A stretch of DNA of 54,011 nucleotides from Methylobacterium platani (GTDB lineage Bacteria > Pseudomonadota > Alphaproteobacteria > Rhizobiales > Beijerinckiaceae): NCBI RefSeq assembly GCF_001653715.1, contig NZ_LWHQ01000039.1:1-54011 (forward strand), written 5' to 3'. The notes under the pieces were generated by a model, which did not search any database, had not been told where the DNA came from, and saw only the letters and a program-made list of their open reading frames with translations. Position numbers and translations under genes: made by a program. Below are positions 36,927-45,242 of the stretch, piece after piece (positions within the stretch are counted from its first letter, which is position 1; each line of letters opens with the position of its first letter).

Positions 36927-37082
36927 ATGGGCCTTGCCAATCCCTGGCGGCCCGTGCGCGGACGGCGCCTGCCGTCGCGCGAGCGGGTCCTGCTGGCCCT
37001 GACCGCCGTCGCGATCGCGGCGGTCGGCCTGGTGCTGGCCGGCCGCGAGCTGTTCGGGGCGGGCTTCTGGGGGATCGGCTGA
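36927..37082 (+). CDS. Small membrane protein, hypothetical
   Basis: This is a 51-residue ORF beginning MGLANPWRPVRGRRLPSRER followed by one transmembrane helix (VLLALTAVAIAAVGLVLAG). It lies 14 bases after mucR and 1 base before the next gene, so it is probably cotranscribed with one of them. The function is unknown. Confidence 0.6.
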   Translation: MGLANPWRPVRGRRLPSRERVLLALTAVAIAAVGLVLAGRELFGAGFWGIG

Positions 37083-37083
37083 G

Positions 37084-37539
37084 ATGCGGCGCGTTCTGTG
37101 CGCGGCGGGCCTCGCGCTCGCCGTCGCGGCGGCGCCCGCGGCCGGCGCGCCGGACAAGCCCGTCTCGGCCGCGGCGGCGATCCGGCCCTGCACCGGCAAG
37201 GCCCGCCCGGAATACCAGAAGGGCGCCTGCCTCGACGATGCCGCGAAGGCGCTGCGGGTGCGGCTCGACGCGGCGGTGGAGCGCAAGCTCGCCGCCATCG
37301 CGGCGGTCGCCACCCGGGCGCCGAGCCCCGGCAGCCTGGCCGGCCGCGAGGATGCCGAGGCCTGGCGCAAGGCCTTCCTGGCCGCGCAGGGAGCCTGGGA
37401 GGAGTATCTCCGACGCCACTGCGACAGCCTCTACGACTTCGACTACCATGGCGGCTCGGCGGCGGGGCAGCTCGCCTCGTCGTGCAAGATCCGCCTCCTC
37501 GCGGCGCGGATCGACGAGGTCCGGGAGCGGGCGCCGTGA
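37084..37539 (+). CDS. Secreted LprI-like (DUF1311) protein
   Basis: This is a 151-residue protein. A signal peptide (MRRVLCAAGLALAVAAAPAA, cleavage after AGA) precedes a Cys-containing helical domain: CTGKARPEYQKGACLDDAAK, AFLAAQGAWEEYLRRHCDSL and GQLASSCKIRLLAARIDEVR. This is the lysozyme-inhibitor LprI-type pattern with four conserved Cys. It is periplasmic. The next gene starts 19 bases downstream. Confidence 0.75.
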   Translation: MRRVLCAAGLALAVAAAPAAGAPDKPVSAAAAIRPCTGKARPEYQKGACLDDAAKALRVRLDAAVERKLAAIAAVATRAPSPGSLAGREDAEAWRKAFLAAQGAWEEYLRRHCDSLYDFDYHGGSAAGQLASSCKIRLLAARIDEVRERAP

Positions 37540-37558
37540 GCCACCGAGGGGATTGCCG

Positions 37559-37786
37559 ATGAGCGCGCCGCTGGCCTTCGAGGACGACGTCGAGGCGCGC
37601 CTGGGCGCCCTCGAGCTGATCGTGACCGCCCTGCTGCGCGAACGGGCGGAGCGCGATCCCGACGCGCGGGCGGCGGTGCTGCAGGCGCTGCGGCGCGAGG
37701 CCGAGGCGCCGGCCCCGCCGACGCCGAAGACCGAAGCGGCGCTGGCCAAGGCGCTGGCGCTGGCCGAGATCATCCTGGCGCCCTGA
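37559..37786 (+). CDS. Hypothetical small helical protein
   Basis: The protein has 75 residues with GAGGGG 7 bases upstream of ATG 37559: MSAPLAFEDDVEARLGALEL, then IVTALLRERAERD and a C-terminal helix (AALAKALALAEIILAP). The fold is a probable helical hairpin. The stop codon lies inside the first unit of a tandem repeat. The function is unknown. Confidence 0.6.
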   Translation: MSAPLAFEDDVEARLGALELIVTALLRERAERDPDARAAVLQALRREAEAPAPPTPKTEAALAKALALAEIILAP

Positions 37787-37840
37787 CGGGCGCTGTCCGG
37801 CGCCCTGACGGGCGCTGTCCGGCGCCCTGACGGGGCGCTC
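37777..37840. repeat. Tandem hairpin repeat, three units of 22 bases
   Basis: GGCGCCCTGACGGGCGCTGTCC occurs at 37777-37798 and 37799-37820 with a third, imperfect unit to 37840. Each unit contains GCGCCC-TGAC-GGGCGC, a 6-base-pair stem. The first unit includes the stop codon of the upstream gene. It could serve as a repeated terminator-like structure. Confidence 0.75.
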
Positions 37841-37866
37841 GGGGCCCGGCGGCCCGAGAGGCGCGT

Positions 37867-37988
37867 TCAGGCCCCGCCGATCGGCCCGATCACCGTCCCG
37901 GTGCCGGCGCAGCGCGGGCGGAGGTTCTCGCCCGTGCCGGGATCGGCCTTGCCGCCGGGTTCGGGCGGATCGGCCGGGGGTCAGCCAT
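37867..37988 (-). pseudogene. Possible frameshifted small Cys/Gly protein gene
   Basis: ATG at 37988 opens MADP, then the frame becomes Arg/Pro-rich. From the five-C run (37980-37976) a second frame reads PADPPEPGGKADPGTGENLR and PRCAGTGTVIGPIGGA to a stop at 37867. The latter resembles small alphaproteobacterial proteins with C-x-GTG motifs. A change of two bases in the C run would join them. It may equally be non-coding. Confidence 0.28.
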
Positions 37989-38067
37989 GAGTCGCTCCCG
38001 TGAGCCCCGGGCCGGCCGGGCGGTCCGCCCGGCCGGCTGTCGGATCGCGGAGGATCCGCGGGCGGCC

Positions 38068-38589
38068 TCAGTAGCCGTAGCCGTAGGAGGCGCAGGTCCC
38101 GTAGACGTCGTCGTAGTAGGCGTAGGGGCCGCAGCCGCCATAGGTGGCACCGTAGCCGTATCCACCGCCGTAATAGCCGACATTCGAGAGGCCGTAGCCC
38201 AGACCGAGGCCGAGGCCGACGCCCGCCAGCCCGTAGCCGACGCCGCGCCCGTAGCCGCCGCGATAGCCGTAGCCGCGATAGCCGCCATACCCGCCGCGAT
38301 AGCCGCCGAACCCGGCGCCGCGATAGCCGCCGAAGCCGCCGCGGTACCCGCCGCCGAGGCCGACGCCGCGATAGCCGCCGCCGAGGCCCGTGCCCCGGAA
38401 GCCGCCGCCGAGGGCGCCGCCCCGGGATCCGGCCCCGCCGAAGCCGCCACGGGCAAAGCCGCCGAAACCGCCGCCGTGGAAGCCGCCCCCATGGAAGCCG
38501 CCGCCGCCGAAGCCGCGGGCATCGGCCCCGGCCGTGGACAAGGCGAGAGCGCCGGCGGCGAGCGCGGACGCAAGAACGAGATGCCTCAT
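38068..38589 (-). CDS. Secreted glycine/tyrosine-rich repeat protein
   Basis: The protein has 173 residues from ATG 38589 (AGGAG 7 bases upstream). A signal peptide (MRHLVLASALAAGALALSTA, cleaving after ADA) is followed by about 100 residues of Gly-Gly-Phe/Tyr/Arg repeats (GGGFHGGGF, GGYRGG) and a Tyr-rich end with two Cys (YGGCGPYAYYDDVYGTC). It is probably exported and associated with the cell envelope. The repetitive sequence prevents a family call. The long frames overlapping it on both strands are artefacts of the repeats. Confidence 0.72.
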   Translation of the reverse strand: MRHLVLASALAAGALALSTAGADARGFGGGGFHGGGFHGGGFGGFARGGFGGAGSRGGALGGGFRGTGLGGGYRGVGLGGGYRGGFGGYRGAGFGGYRGGYGGYRGYGYRGGYGRGVGYGLAGVGLGLGLGYGLSNVGYYGGGYGYGATYGGCGPYAYYDDVYGTCASYGYGY

Positions 38590-38784
38590 GGCACCATCTC
38601 CTGTTCGTGAAGAAAGGGTTTCCTCAGGGCCGAACAACGTCGGCGGAGTAGGGCGGTTCGGAGCCCTTTCGTCGCGCAGGCATCCCTCGCGACTTCGTGA
38701 GGCGGGCGCGTCCGGCCCCTTCCTCACGACCGGCGGCCGGCACTCGTCCGGCGCCGGCCGCGCCTCGATCCCGTTCCGCTCGCC

Positions 38785-40200
38785 TTACCCGGCGTGGGTC
38801 ACCCGCGGCGCGGCGAGGACCGGCCAGGGCCGGGCCGCCTCGAAGGCGCGCGAGGCGGCGAGGACCCGGGCATCGGCCCCCATCGGGCCGACGATCTGCA
38901 GGCCGACCGGCAGGCCTGCCGCCGTCAGCCCGCAGGGCACGCTCGCGGCTGGCTGGCCGGTGAGGTTGAAGGGGTAGGAGAACGGCGTCCAGTTGAGCCA
39001 GTCGTCGCCGTAGCGTCCGTCCGGCGGGGTGAGATGGCCGACCGCGAAGGCCGGCACGGCGAGGGAGGGGGTCAGGAGCAGGTCGTAGGTCCGGTGGAAG
39101 CGCGCCATGGCGGTGAACAGGGCGCCCCGCGCGTTGAGGGCGGCGACGAAGTCCGGCGCCGCGATCCCGCGCCCGCGCTCGGCGGCCGCCCGCAAGGCCG
39201 GCTCGACGAGGTGCCGCTTCTCCTCCGGAATCCCCCGCAGCACGCACCAGGCGCCGACGAGCCAGATGCCGTTCAGCGTCTCGACCGGATCGGAGAAGCC
39301 CGGATCGGCCTCCTCGACGGTCGCGCCGAGATCCGCGAAGGCTCGTGCCGCCGCCTCGGTCAGGCGCGCCACCTCGGGATCGACCGAGGCGGCGAAGCCG
39401 AGACGCGGGCTCCAGGCGATGCGCAGGCCGCGCACGCCGTCCTCGAGGCCGGCCGTGTAGTCCGGCGGCTCGACGAGCGAGGCCGCCATGTCGCGCGGAT
39501 CGGGCCGGGCGATCGCCTGCATCATCAGGGCGGAATCGCGGACGGTCCGGGTGAGGGGGCCGAGATGGGCGACGGGCCCGAACGGCGAGGGCGGGAAGGC
39601 CGGCACCCGGCCGAAGCTGGGCTTCAGGCCGTAGACGCCGCAGAACGCGGCCGGGATGCGGATCGAGCCCGCCCCGTCGGTGCCGATGTGGAGGAGCCCG
39701 AGATTGAGCGCCGCCGCCGCCGCGGCCCCGGCCGAGGAGCCGCCGGTGGTGGTGCCCGTGTCCCAGGGGTTGCGGGTGGGCCCGGTATGGGTCGAGTCGC
39801 CCAGCCCCTTCCAGCCGTATTCCGGCATCGTCGTCTTGCCGAGCGGGACGGCGCCGGCCTCGAGCAGGCGGTCGACGATCGGGGCGTTCTCGGCGGCGGG
39901 CGTGTCGGAGGTGGTGAGCGAGCCGCGGCGCATCGGATGGCCGGCCCAGGCGATGTTGTCCTTGACCGTGAAGGCGAGGCCGTCGAGGGGACCGCGGGGC
40001 TCGCCCCGGGCCCAGCGCGCCTCGGAGGCCGCGGCGGCCTGCATCGCGCCGTCGCGGTCGACCAGCACGAAGGCGTCGAGATCCGGGCCGTACCGGTCGA
40101 TGCGCGCCAGGGCGTCCGACACCGCCTCGCGCGGCGAGAGGCTGCGGTCGCGGTAGGCGGCGAGCGTCGCGGTACCGTCGAGGTCGCGGATCTCGGTCAT
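38785..40200 (-). CDS. Amidase, amidase-signature family
   Basis: This is a 471-residue protein. The Ser-cisSer-Lys triad is visible: Lys80 in FTVKDN, GGSSAG at 153-158, and the nucleophile Ser179 in DGAGSIRIPA. LGKTTMPEYG and the C-terminal PFNLTGQPAASVPCGLTAAG with PVGLQIVG are family hallmarks. It hydrolyses an amide substrate that cannot be deduced; residues forming GatA contacts are not evident, so it is not called GatA. It lies 18 bases downstream of the glycosyltransferase gene. Confidence 0.9.
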   Translation of the reverse strand: MTEIRDLDGTATLAAYRDRSLSPREAVSDALARIDRYGPDLDAFVLVDRDGAMQAAAASEARWARGEPRGPLDGLAFTVKDNIAWAGHPMRRGSLTTSDTPAAENAPIVDRLLEAGAVPLGKTTMPEYGWKGLGDSTHTGPTRNPWDTGTTTGGSSAGAAAAAALNLGLLHIGTDGAGSIRIPAAFCGVYGLKPSFGRVPAFPPSPFGPVAHLGPLTRTVRDSALMMQAIARPDPRDMAASLVEPPDYTAGLEDGVRGLRIAWSPRLGFAASVDPEVARLTEAAARAFADLGATVEEADPGFSDPVETLNGIWLVGAWCVLRGIPEEKRHLVEPALRAAAERGRGIAAPDFVAALNARGALFTAMARFHRTYDLLLTPSLAVPAFAVGHLTPPDGRYGDDWLNWTPFSYPFNLTGQPAASVPCGLTAAGLPVGLQIVGPMGADARVLAASRAFEAARPWPVLAAPRVTHAG

Positions 40201-40218
40201 GCTGTCTCCCTCGTGAGC

Positions 40219-41334
40219 TCACCCGGCCGGATAGGTGCGCCCCTTCCAGGTGGCGACCCCGGCCCGGGCCGGGCGCAGGAGCGCGTTCCATTGCAAGGCC
40301 AGCGCCAACGCCACGGTGAGGGGATGGAGCGGGATCGTCCAGGGGTCCTCGCGGCTGAACAGCGTGATCGCCGTCCGCGTGACCAGGGAGAAGGCGAGGG
40401 CGGCGGCCGCGAGCGGCAGGCTGCCGGCGCCGAGGAGGGCGGCGAGGACGAGGAGCGGGGGCAGGACGTGGCCGCCGCCGAGCAGCAGGGTCCAGACCGG
40501 CAGGGCGCGGGGCGTCGCCATCCCCTCGTGGGCGTTCTTCGAGAAGCCGGCCCAGGACTGGCGGAAATCGGTGTACATCCGGCAGGTCGCGAGATCGGCG
40601 GCCGCCACGAGGTCGGTGGTCAGGCCGGCGCGGCGCAGGACCCGGGGCAGGCGCACGCCGTCGTGCAGGCTCGCGCGGATCGCCCCGTGGCCGCCGACCC
40701 GGCGGTAGGCCTGCGCCTCCACCAGCACGAGCTGGCCGCAGGCCGCCCCGAGGGCGGGATCGGCGAGACGGCGCATCAGCGGGATCGGCAGGTAGCCGAG
40801 CAGCAGGAGATTGATCATCGGCACGGTCACGCGCTCGCCGATCGTGCCGGTGACCTGCCGGGGCACGCCGCTGACGAGCGCCGCGCCCGCCGCCTCGGCC
40901 GCGCCGGCCAGGGAAGCGGCACCGTGGGGCGCGAGCCGCACGTCGGCGTCGATGAACAGCAGGTGGCGCCCGGTCGCCGCCTCCCCGAGGACGTGGCAGG
41001 CGTGGTTCTTGCCGGTCCAGCCCGGGGGCAGGGGGGGCACCGGGATCAGGCGAAGACGCGCATCGCGGGCGGCGATCTCGGCGACGATCGCCGCCGTCGC
41101 GTCGGTCGAGTGGTCGTCGGCGACGATGACCTCGATCGGAACGCCGGTGCTGGCCAGCGCCGCGGCCAGGGTCGGGCCGATATTGCCGGCCTCGTTGCGG
41201 GCCGGAATCAGGATCGAGACCGGCCCGCCGGGCGCCGGCGCCGCGGGCCTCGTCCGCAGGGCCAGCAGGTTGGCGAGCGTGAGCACCGCCGGCAGCAGGG
41301 CCAGGGCGAGGGCGAGAGCCGCCAGGATCGTCAT
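40219..41334 (-). CDS. Family 2 glycosyltransferase, CrtQ-like
   Basis: The protein has 371 residues from ATG 41334. One N-terminal hydrophobic helix precedes the GT-A domain: VSILIPARNEAGNIGPTL, VIVADDHSTDAT, GKNHACHVLGE, LLFIDADVRL (Asp-x-Asp). C-terminal hydrophobic segments anchor it to the membrane. The set with an acyltransferase and a CrtI-family oxidase resembles staphyloxanthin-type glycosylated carotenoid synthesis, where this enzyme adds glucose to a carotenoid acid. It overlaps the acyltransferase gene by 4 bases. Confidence 0.82.
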   Translation of the reverse strand: MTILAALALALALLPAVLTLANLLALRTRPAAPAPGGPVSILIPARNEAGNIGPTLAAALASTGVPIEVIVADDHSTDATAAIVAEIAARDARLRLIPVPPLPPGWTGKNHACHVLGEAATGRHLLFIDADVRLAPHGAASLAGAAEAAGAALVSGVPRQVTGTIGERVTVPMINLLLLGYLPIPLMRRLADPALGAACGQLVLVEAQAYRRVGGHGAIRASLHDGVRLPRVLRRAGLTTDLVAAADLATCRMYTDFRQSWAGFSKNAHEGMATPRALPVWTLLLGGGHVLPPLLVLAALLGAGSLPLAAAALAFSLVTRTAITLFSREDPWTIPLHPLTVALALALQWNALLRPARAGVATWKGRTYPAG

Positions 41335-42149
41335 GGCGCCCGCCCCTCGCGGTGGCCCGCCACGAAGCGGCGCCCGGTGAGCGCCGCGCTCACCCGGTGC
41401 CAGGCCTCGTAGACGCCGCCGACGCCGCGGCGCCCGTCGAGCAGGGAGGCGAAGCGGGCGGGGTCGCGGCTCCGCACGTCGAGGGCGAGGCGGTCGAGGG
41501 TCGCGGTCAGGTCGGCCTCCAGGCGGGCGAGGCGGTCCGGGCGGGGCAGGGCGAGGAGGTCGCGGGCCGGAATGCCCGGCCCGAAGGCGGCGCAGGCCTC
41601 CGCCCCGCGCTCCTCCCAGAAGGCGTAATCGAGGGCGAGAGGCACGAACAGGGCCTCGGGCGCGAGCTCGGCCAGCCGCGCGACGCCGGGGCGCAAGGCC
41701 AGCGGCCGCTCGCGCACGTCGCTGAAGCGCCCCTGCGCGGTGATCCACATGACCCGCCCCGGCCGCTCGAGGACTTTTCGCGATGCGGCCAGGAACGCGG
41801 CCGCGCCCCGGGGCGACTCGAGATCGACCCCGAAGGCGCCCATGCGGGCGAAGATGCGGTAGCGGGCGAGCATCGCGGCGTCGAACGGCGCGTAGCTCTC
41901 GTCGTCGGGGAAGAAGCGCTGCGCCAGCAGGATGATCAGCGCCGCGTCCCACCAGGCCGGATGGTTGGAATAGACCACCACCGGGCCGGCGACGGCACGG
42001 TCCGGAGCCGGGGGCCGGCCCCATTGCGCCAGCCGCACGGCGTTGAGGTGGCGCCTCACGTAGCGGGCGAAGTACACGCCCATGAAGCGCCAGATCAGGG
42101 GGGAGCGGGCCGCGACCGGATCCGGCGGCAGGGCAGCCCGCCCGCTCAC
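41331..42149 (-). CDS. PlsC-type acyltransferase
   Basis: The protein has 272 residues from GTG 42149, which overlaps the stop of the upstream oxidase. The acyltransferase motif is SNHPAWWDAALI (N-H-x4-D), followed by FARMGAFGVDLESPRGAAAF and WITAQGRFSDVRERP, matching motifs II and III. It may esterify the sugar of a glycosylated carotenoid (CrtO-like) or act on lysophospholipids; context favours the first. Confidence 0.78.
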   Translation of the reverse strand: MSGRAALPPDPVAARSPLIWRFMGVYFARYVRRHLNAVRLAQWGRPPAPDRAVAGPVVVYSNHPAWWDAALIILLAQRFFPDDESYAPFDAAMLARYRIFARMGAFGVDLESPRGAAAFLAASRKVLERPGRVMWITAQGRFSDVRERPLALRPGVARLAELAPEALFVPLALDYAFWEERGAEACAAFGPGIPARDLLALPRPDRLARLEADLTATLDRLALDVRSRDPARFASLLDGRRGVGGVYEAWHRVSAALTGRRFVAGHREGRAP

Positions 42150-43678
42150 GAGGCGGCCTTCAGATCCTCGGTGCCGCCGCGGGCGTCCTGGTCGAGGGCG
42201 TCGGCGGCGATCCAGCCCGACATCATCACCATCGGCATCCCGGGCCCCGGATGGGCGGCGCCGCCGGCGAGGTAGAGGCCGCGCACCTCCCGCGAGCGGT
42301 TGCCGGGCTTGAACGCCCCCATGATCCGGCCGTGCGAGGCGAGGCCGTAGATCGCGCCGTTGAGCACCTTGTAGCGCGAATGGATGTCGGCCGGGGTCAG
42401 GTGGCGCTCGACGACGATGCGCTCCTCGATGTCCGGCATGCCGGCGGTACGCTTCAGCTTGTCGAGGATCTTCTGCCGGTAGGCCGGCAGCATCTTCGAC
42501 CAGTCGTGGTGCGGACGAAGGTAGGGCGTATGGACCAGCACGTAGAGCGCCTCGCCGCCCTCGGGCGCCACCGACGGGTCGGTGATGCTGGGGGCCGCGA
42601 TATAAGCGGTCGGGTCCGGCGCCGGCTCGCCCTTGCGGTAGATCGCGTCGAACTCCTCCTCGGGGTCGCGCGAGAACACGAAGTCGTGGTGGGCGAGGTG
42701 GTCGTAGCGCTTGTTGAGGCCGAGATAGAGCACCACGCCCGAGCAGGCCGGCTCGAAGCTGCGCTTCTCGTAAGCGCGCCCGACCTCGCCGCCGACGAGC
42801 TCGCGGTAGGTGCGCACCGCGTCCATGTTGGAGATGACACGATCGTAGGGCACCACGCCGCCCCCGACCCGCACGCCCTTCACGGCGCCGTTCTCGATGG
42901 CGACGCCCTCGACCTCGCTGTCGGCCTTGAGCGTCGCGCCGAGATCGCCGGCGAGCTTCATCAGCCCCTCGGCCACCGCCCGCGTGCCGCCCATCGGGTA
43001 CCAGACCCCGTCGGCGGTCTGCATGTGGGCGATGGCGCAGAGCACCGCCGGCGCACCGTAGGGCGAGGAGCCGACATATTGCACGAAGTGATCGAGCATC
43101 TGGGCGAGGCGGGCGTCGCGCACCTTGCCCCGGATGGTGCCGGCGACCGAGGCGTGCATGCGCAGGGAGAGCACGTCGCGCAGGGTGCCGGGATTGAGAT
43201 TGGCGCGGATGTCGATCGTGTCGAACAGGTCCTGCACCGGCTTCCAGAAGAAGAACCGTTCCGAGACGCCGTGCAGGTGCTCGGACAGGGCGAGGAAGCG
43301 CCGGTAGCCCTCGCCGGCCCCCTGGCCGGGGGCGAAGCGGTCCATCTCGGCCGCCATGGTCGAGACGTTCTCCATCAGGTCGATGCGGCTGCCGTCGTCG
43401 AAGAAGCAGCGCCATTGCGGATCGAGCCGGCGCAGGTCCATGTAGTCGTGCACGGAGCGGCCGGATTCGGCGAAGATGCGCTCCAGCACGCGGGGCACCG
43501 TCAGGATGGTCGGCCCCATGTCGAAGCGGAAGCCGCCCTCGTGCAGCACCGCCGCCTTGCCGCCGATCCAGGGATTCTTGTCGTAGAGGGTGACGTCGTG
43601 CCCGCGCGAGGCGGCCACGCAGGCCGCCGCCAGACCGCCCAACCCGCCGCCGACCACCGCGACCGAGGACCCCGCCAT
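42146..43678 (-). CDS. CrtI/CrtN/CrtP-family carotenoid desaturase or oxidase
   Basis: This is a 510-residue protein. The N-terminal FAD-binding motif VAVVGGGLGGLAAACVAASR and DKNPWIGGKAAVLHEGGFRF are diagnostic, as is the C-terminal block GLYLAGGAAHPGPGMPMVMM. It desaturates or oxidises a carotenoid or its C30 precursor; which step is performed cannot be decided from motifs. It heads a three-gene overlapping operon with acyltransferase and glycosyltransferase. No phytoene or squalene synthase is in the window. Confidence 0.88.
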   Translation of the reverse strand: MAGSSVAVVGGGLGGLAAACVAASRGHDVTLYDKNPWIGGKAAVLHEGGFRFDMGPTILTVPRVLERIFAESGRSVHDYMDLRRLDPQWRCFFDDGSRIDLMENVSTMAAEMDRFAPGQGAGEGYRRFLALSEHLHGVSERFFFWKPVQDLFDTIDIRANLNPGTLRDVLSLRMHASVAGTIRGKVRDARLAQMLDHFVQYVGSSPYGAPAVLCAIAHMQTADGVWYPMGGTRAVAEGLMKLAGDLGATLKADSEVEGVAIENGAVKGVRVGGGVVPYDRVISNMDAVRTYRELVGGEVGRAYEKRSFEPACSGVVLYLGLNKRYDHLAHHDFVFSRDPEEEFDAIYRKGEPAPDPTAYIAAPSITDPSVAPEGGEALYVLVHTPYLRPHHDWSKMLPAYRQKILDKLKRTAGMPDIEERIVVERHLTPADIHSRYKVLNGAIYGLASHGRIMGAFKPGNRSREVRGLYLAGGAAHPGPGMPMVMMSGWIAADALDQDARGGTEDLKAAS

Positions 43679-43867
43679 CACAGCCTCTCCCGAGCGGGCG
43701 TAAGCGCCCGTTCCGGACAAGCTAGGCTCGGGTGCAGTGGGGTCAACGCGCGGCGAGCGGTCCACGTTGCCGCGCCGCAGGCATGCCGCGCGGTCAGGAA
43801 CCCGGACCCGGACCCGGCGGGTTGACCCTGCTGAAGAGCGGTCACCCCGCACCGGAGATCCCCCGCC

Positions 43868-44161
43868 ATGAAGACGACCCTCGCCCTCGTCGGCCTCCTC
43901 GGCCTCGGCCTCGCTGGCCCGGCCTTCGCGCAGGAAGCCCTCGACATCACCGTCAGCCCGCGCGCGACCCAAGCGGATCCGCTGTCGACCGGCAGCGTCC
44001 GCCCCTTGCGCCCGAACCCGAACGTCACGCCGAGCAACCCGATGGGGGTCGTCGGCTGGGACGGACCGCCCGGCGGCACCACCAGCGTGATCGGCGACGA
44101 CGAGCCGCTCGCCCCCGGCTCGCCGGCCGCGACCCCGGACGCGCCCTTCGCCCGGCCCTGA
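43868..44161 (+). CDS. Small secreted protein of unknown function
   Basis: The 97-residue protein has a clear signal peptide (MKTTLALVGLLGLGLAGPAF, cleaving at AFA-Q). The mature part is Pro/Gly/Asn-rich and probably disordered (PRATQADPLSTGSVRPLRPN, GWDGPPGGTTSVIGDDE). It is divergent from the carotenoid-type operon and followed by a hairpin. The function is unknown. Confidence 0.65.
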   Translation: MKTTLALVGLLGLGLAGPAFAQEALDITVSPRATQADPLSTGSVRPLRPNPNVTPSNPMGVVGWDGPPGGTTSVIGDDEPLAPGSPAATPDAPFARP

Positions 44162-44182
44162 GGCAGGCTTGAAGGAAGACTC

Positions 44183-44204
44183 GGCGCCAGGAAGACCTGG
44201 CGCC
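44183..44204 (+). terminator. Hairpin downstream of the small secreted protein gene
   Basis: GGCGCCAGG (44183-44191), loop AAGA, CCTGGCGCC (44196-44204): a perfect 9-base-pair stem starting 22 bases after the stop. A weak T-run (ATTTCG) comes 7 bases later. It is a probable terminator. Confidence 0.6.
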
Positions 44205-44397
44205 GCGACGATTTCGCCCCGGTCCGGTTGACTTTTCAGGCCCCCGCCGGGTAAGTCACGCGCCTCCGCACGGGCGGTGCTCCGCATCGCCCGGCGTCGG
44301 CGTTCGTCCAAGACGGGTCTCGTCCCGGACGTTCGCCGCGAGCCCGCTTTCCCATCCGCGCCCGGGCGTTCCGGCGCACCGACGTGAGACCAGACCG

Positions 44398-44523
44398 ATG
44401 AAGATCCGCAACTCGCTGAAGTCGCTCCGCGGCCGGCACCGTGACAACCAGCTCGTGCGCCGCAAGGGCCGGGTCTACGTCATCAACAAGACCCAGAAGC
44501 GCTACAAGGCCCGCCAGGGCTGA
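44398..44523 (+). CDS. rpmJ: Large-subunit ribosomal protein bL36
   Basis: The 41-residue protein begins MKIRNSLKSLRGRHRDNQLV and ends QKRYKARQG. This is the alphaproteobacterial bL36 form, lacking the zinc-binding Cys/His residues of the C+ type. It binds 23S rRNA late in 50S assembly. It is a monocistronic-looking gene, with intergenic sequence on both sides. Confidence 0.95.
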   Translation: MKIRNSLKSLRGRHRDNQLVRRKGRVYVINKTQKRYKARQG

Positions 44524-44599
44524 GGACGCGGGCGGCTTGGCGCGGACCGCGGCAAGCCATCGCGTTGACGGGACCGTGCCGGCGCCGGACAGTGCCGGC

Positions 44600-45229
44600 A
44601 TGCGCCGTCTCTCTCCTTCGATCCGCCTGATGGCCGGCCTCCTCGGAGCGCCGGCTTTCGTCGTTTCGGCGATCGCCCCCGCAGTCGCGGTCGCGGCGGC
44701 CCCGCCGGACGCTCCGCGCAAGGACGCGGCCAAGGAGGCGCCGCGGGCGCCCGTCACCCTCGACGACCTCTACGCCCGGCTGAAGGCGGCCAAGGACGAT
44801 GCCGAGGCCCGCGGAATCGCCCAGCTGATCGAGCGCCGCCTCGACCGCTCCGGCAGCGACACCGTCGACCTGCTGGCGAGCCGGGCGGCGGAGGCGATGC
44901 AGGCCAAGGATTATCCGCTGGCGGTGGAGCTCCTCGACCGGGTCACCGTGCTGGAGCCGGGCTGGGCCGAGGGCTGGAGCCGGCGCGCCACCGCCTTCTA
45001 CCTGCTCGAGGATCAGGCGAGCGCGCTCGCCGACCTGCACAAGACCCTGACCCTCGAACCGCGCCACTTCGAGGCCTGGGCGGCCCTCGCCCACATCTAC
45101 ATGGCGAGCGACGACAAGACCCGGGCGCTCGCCGCCTTCCGCCGCGCCGAGGCGATCTATCCCCGCATGGGCAAGGTGCACGAGGCGATCGAGCGCCTCG
45201 CTCCCGACGTCGACGGCCGCGACCTGTGA
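44600..45229 (+). CDS. Exported TPR-repeat protein
   Basis: The protein has 209 residues from ATG 44600 (MRRLSPSIRLMAGLLGAPAF), with a signal peptide ending around AVAVAAA. The mature part contains tetratricopeptide repeats: AMQAKDYPLAVELLDRVTVL, GWSRRATAFYLLEDQASALA, AWAALAHIYMASDDKTRALA. It probably mediates protein-protein contacts in the periplasm. The upstream frame extension overlaps rpmJ and is rejected. An alpha/beta hydrolase gene starts 13 bases downstream. Confidence 0.82.
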   Translation: MRRLSPSIRLMAGLLGAPAFVVSAIAPAVAVAAAPPDAPRKDAAKEAPRAPVTLDDLYARLKAAKDDAEARGIAQLIERRLDRSGSDTVDLLASRAAEAMQAKDYPLAVELLDRVTVLEPGWAEGWSRRATAFYLLEDQASALADLHKTLTLEPRHFEAWAALAHIYMASDDKTRALAAFRRAEAIYPRMGKVHEAIERLAPDVDGRDL

Positions 45230-45242
45230 CCGACCGGGCGTG

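Noticed and set aside
37890..38610. Ala/Ser/Pro repeat frames on both strands at the Gly-rich gene
   Set aside because: Out-of-frame translations of the Gly-Gly-Phe/Tyr codon repeats.
38624..40291. Long frames over the amidase on both strands
   Set aside because: Typical GC-rich shadows; the 471-residue amidase frame has intact catalytic motifs.
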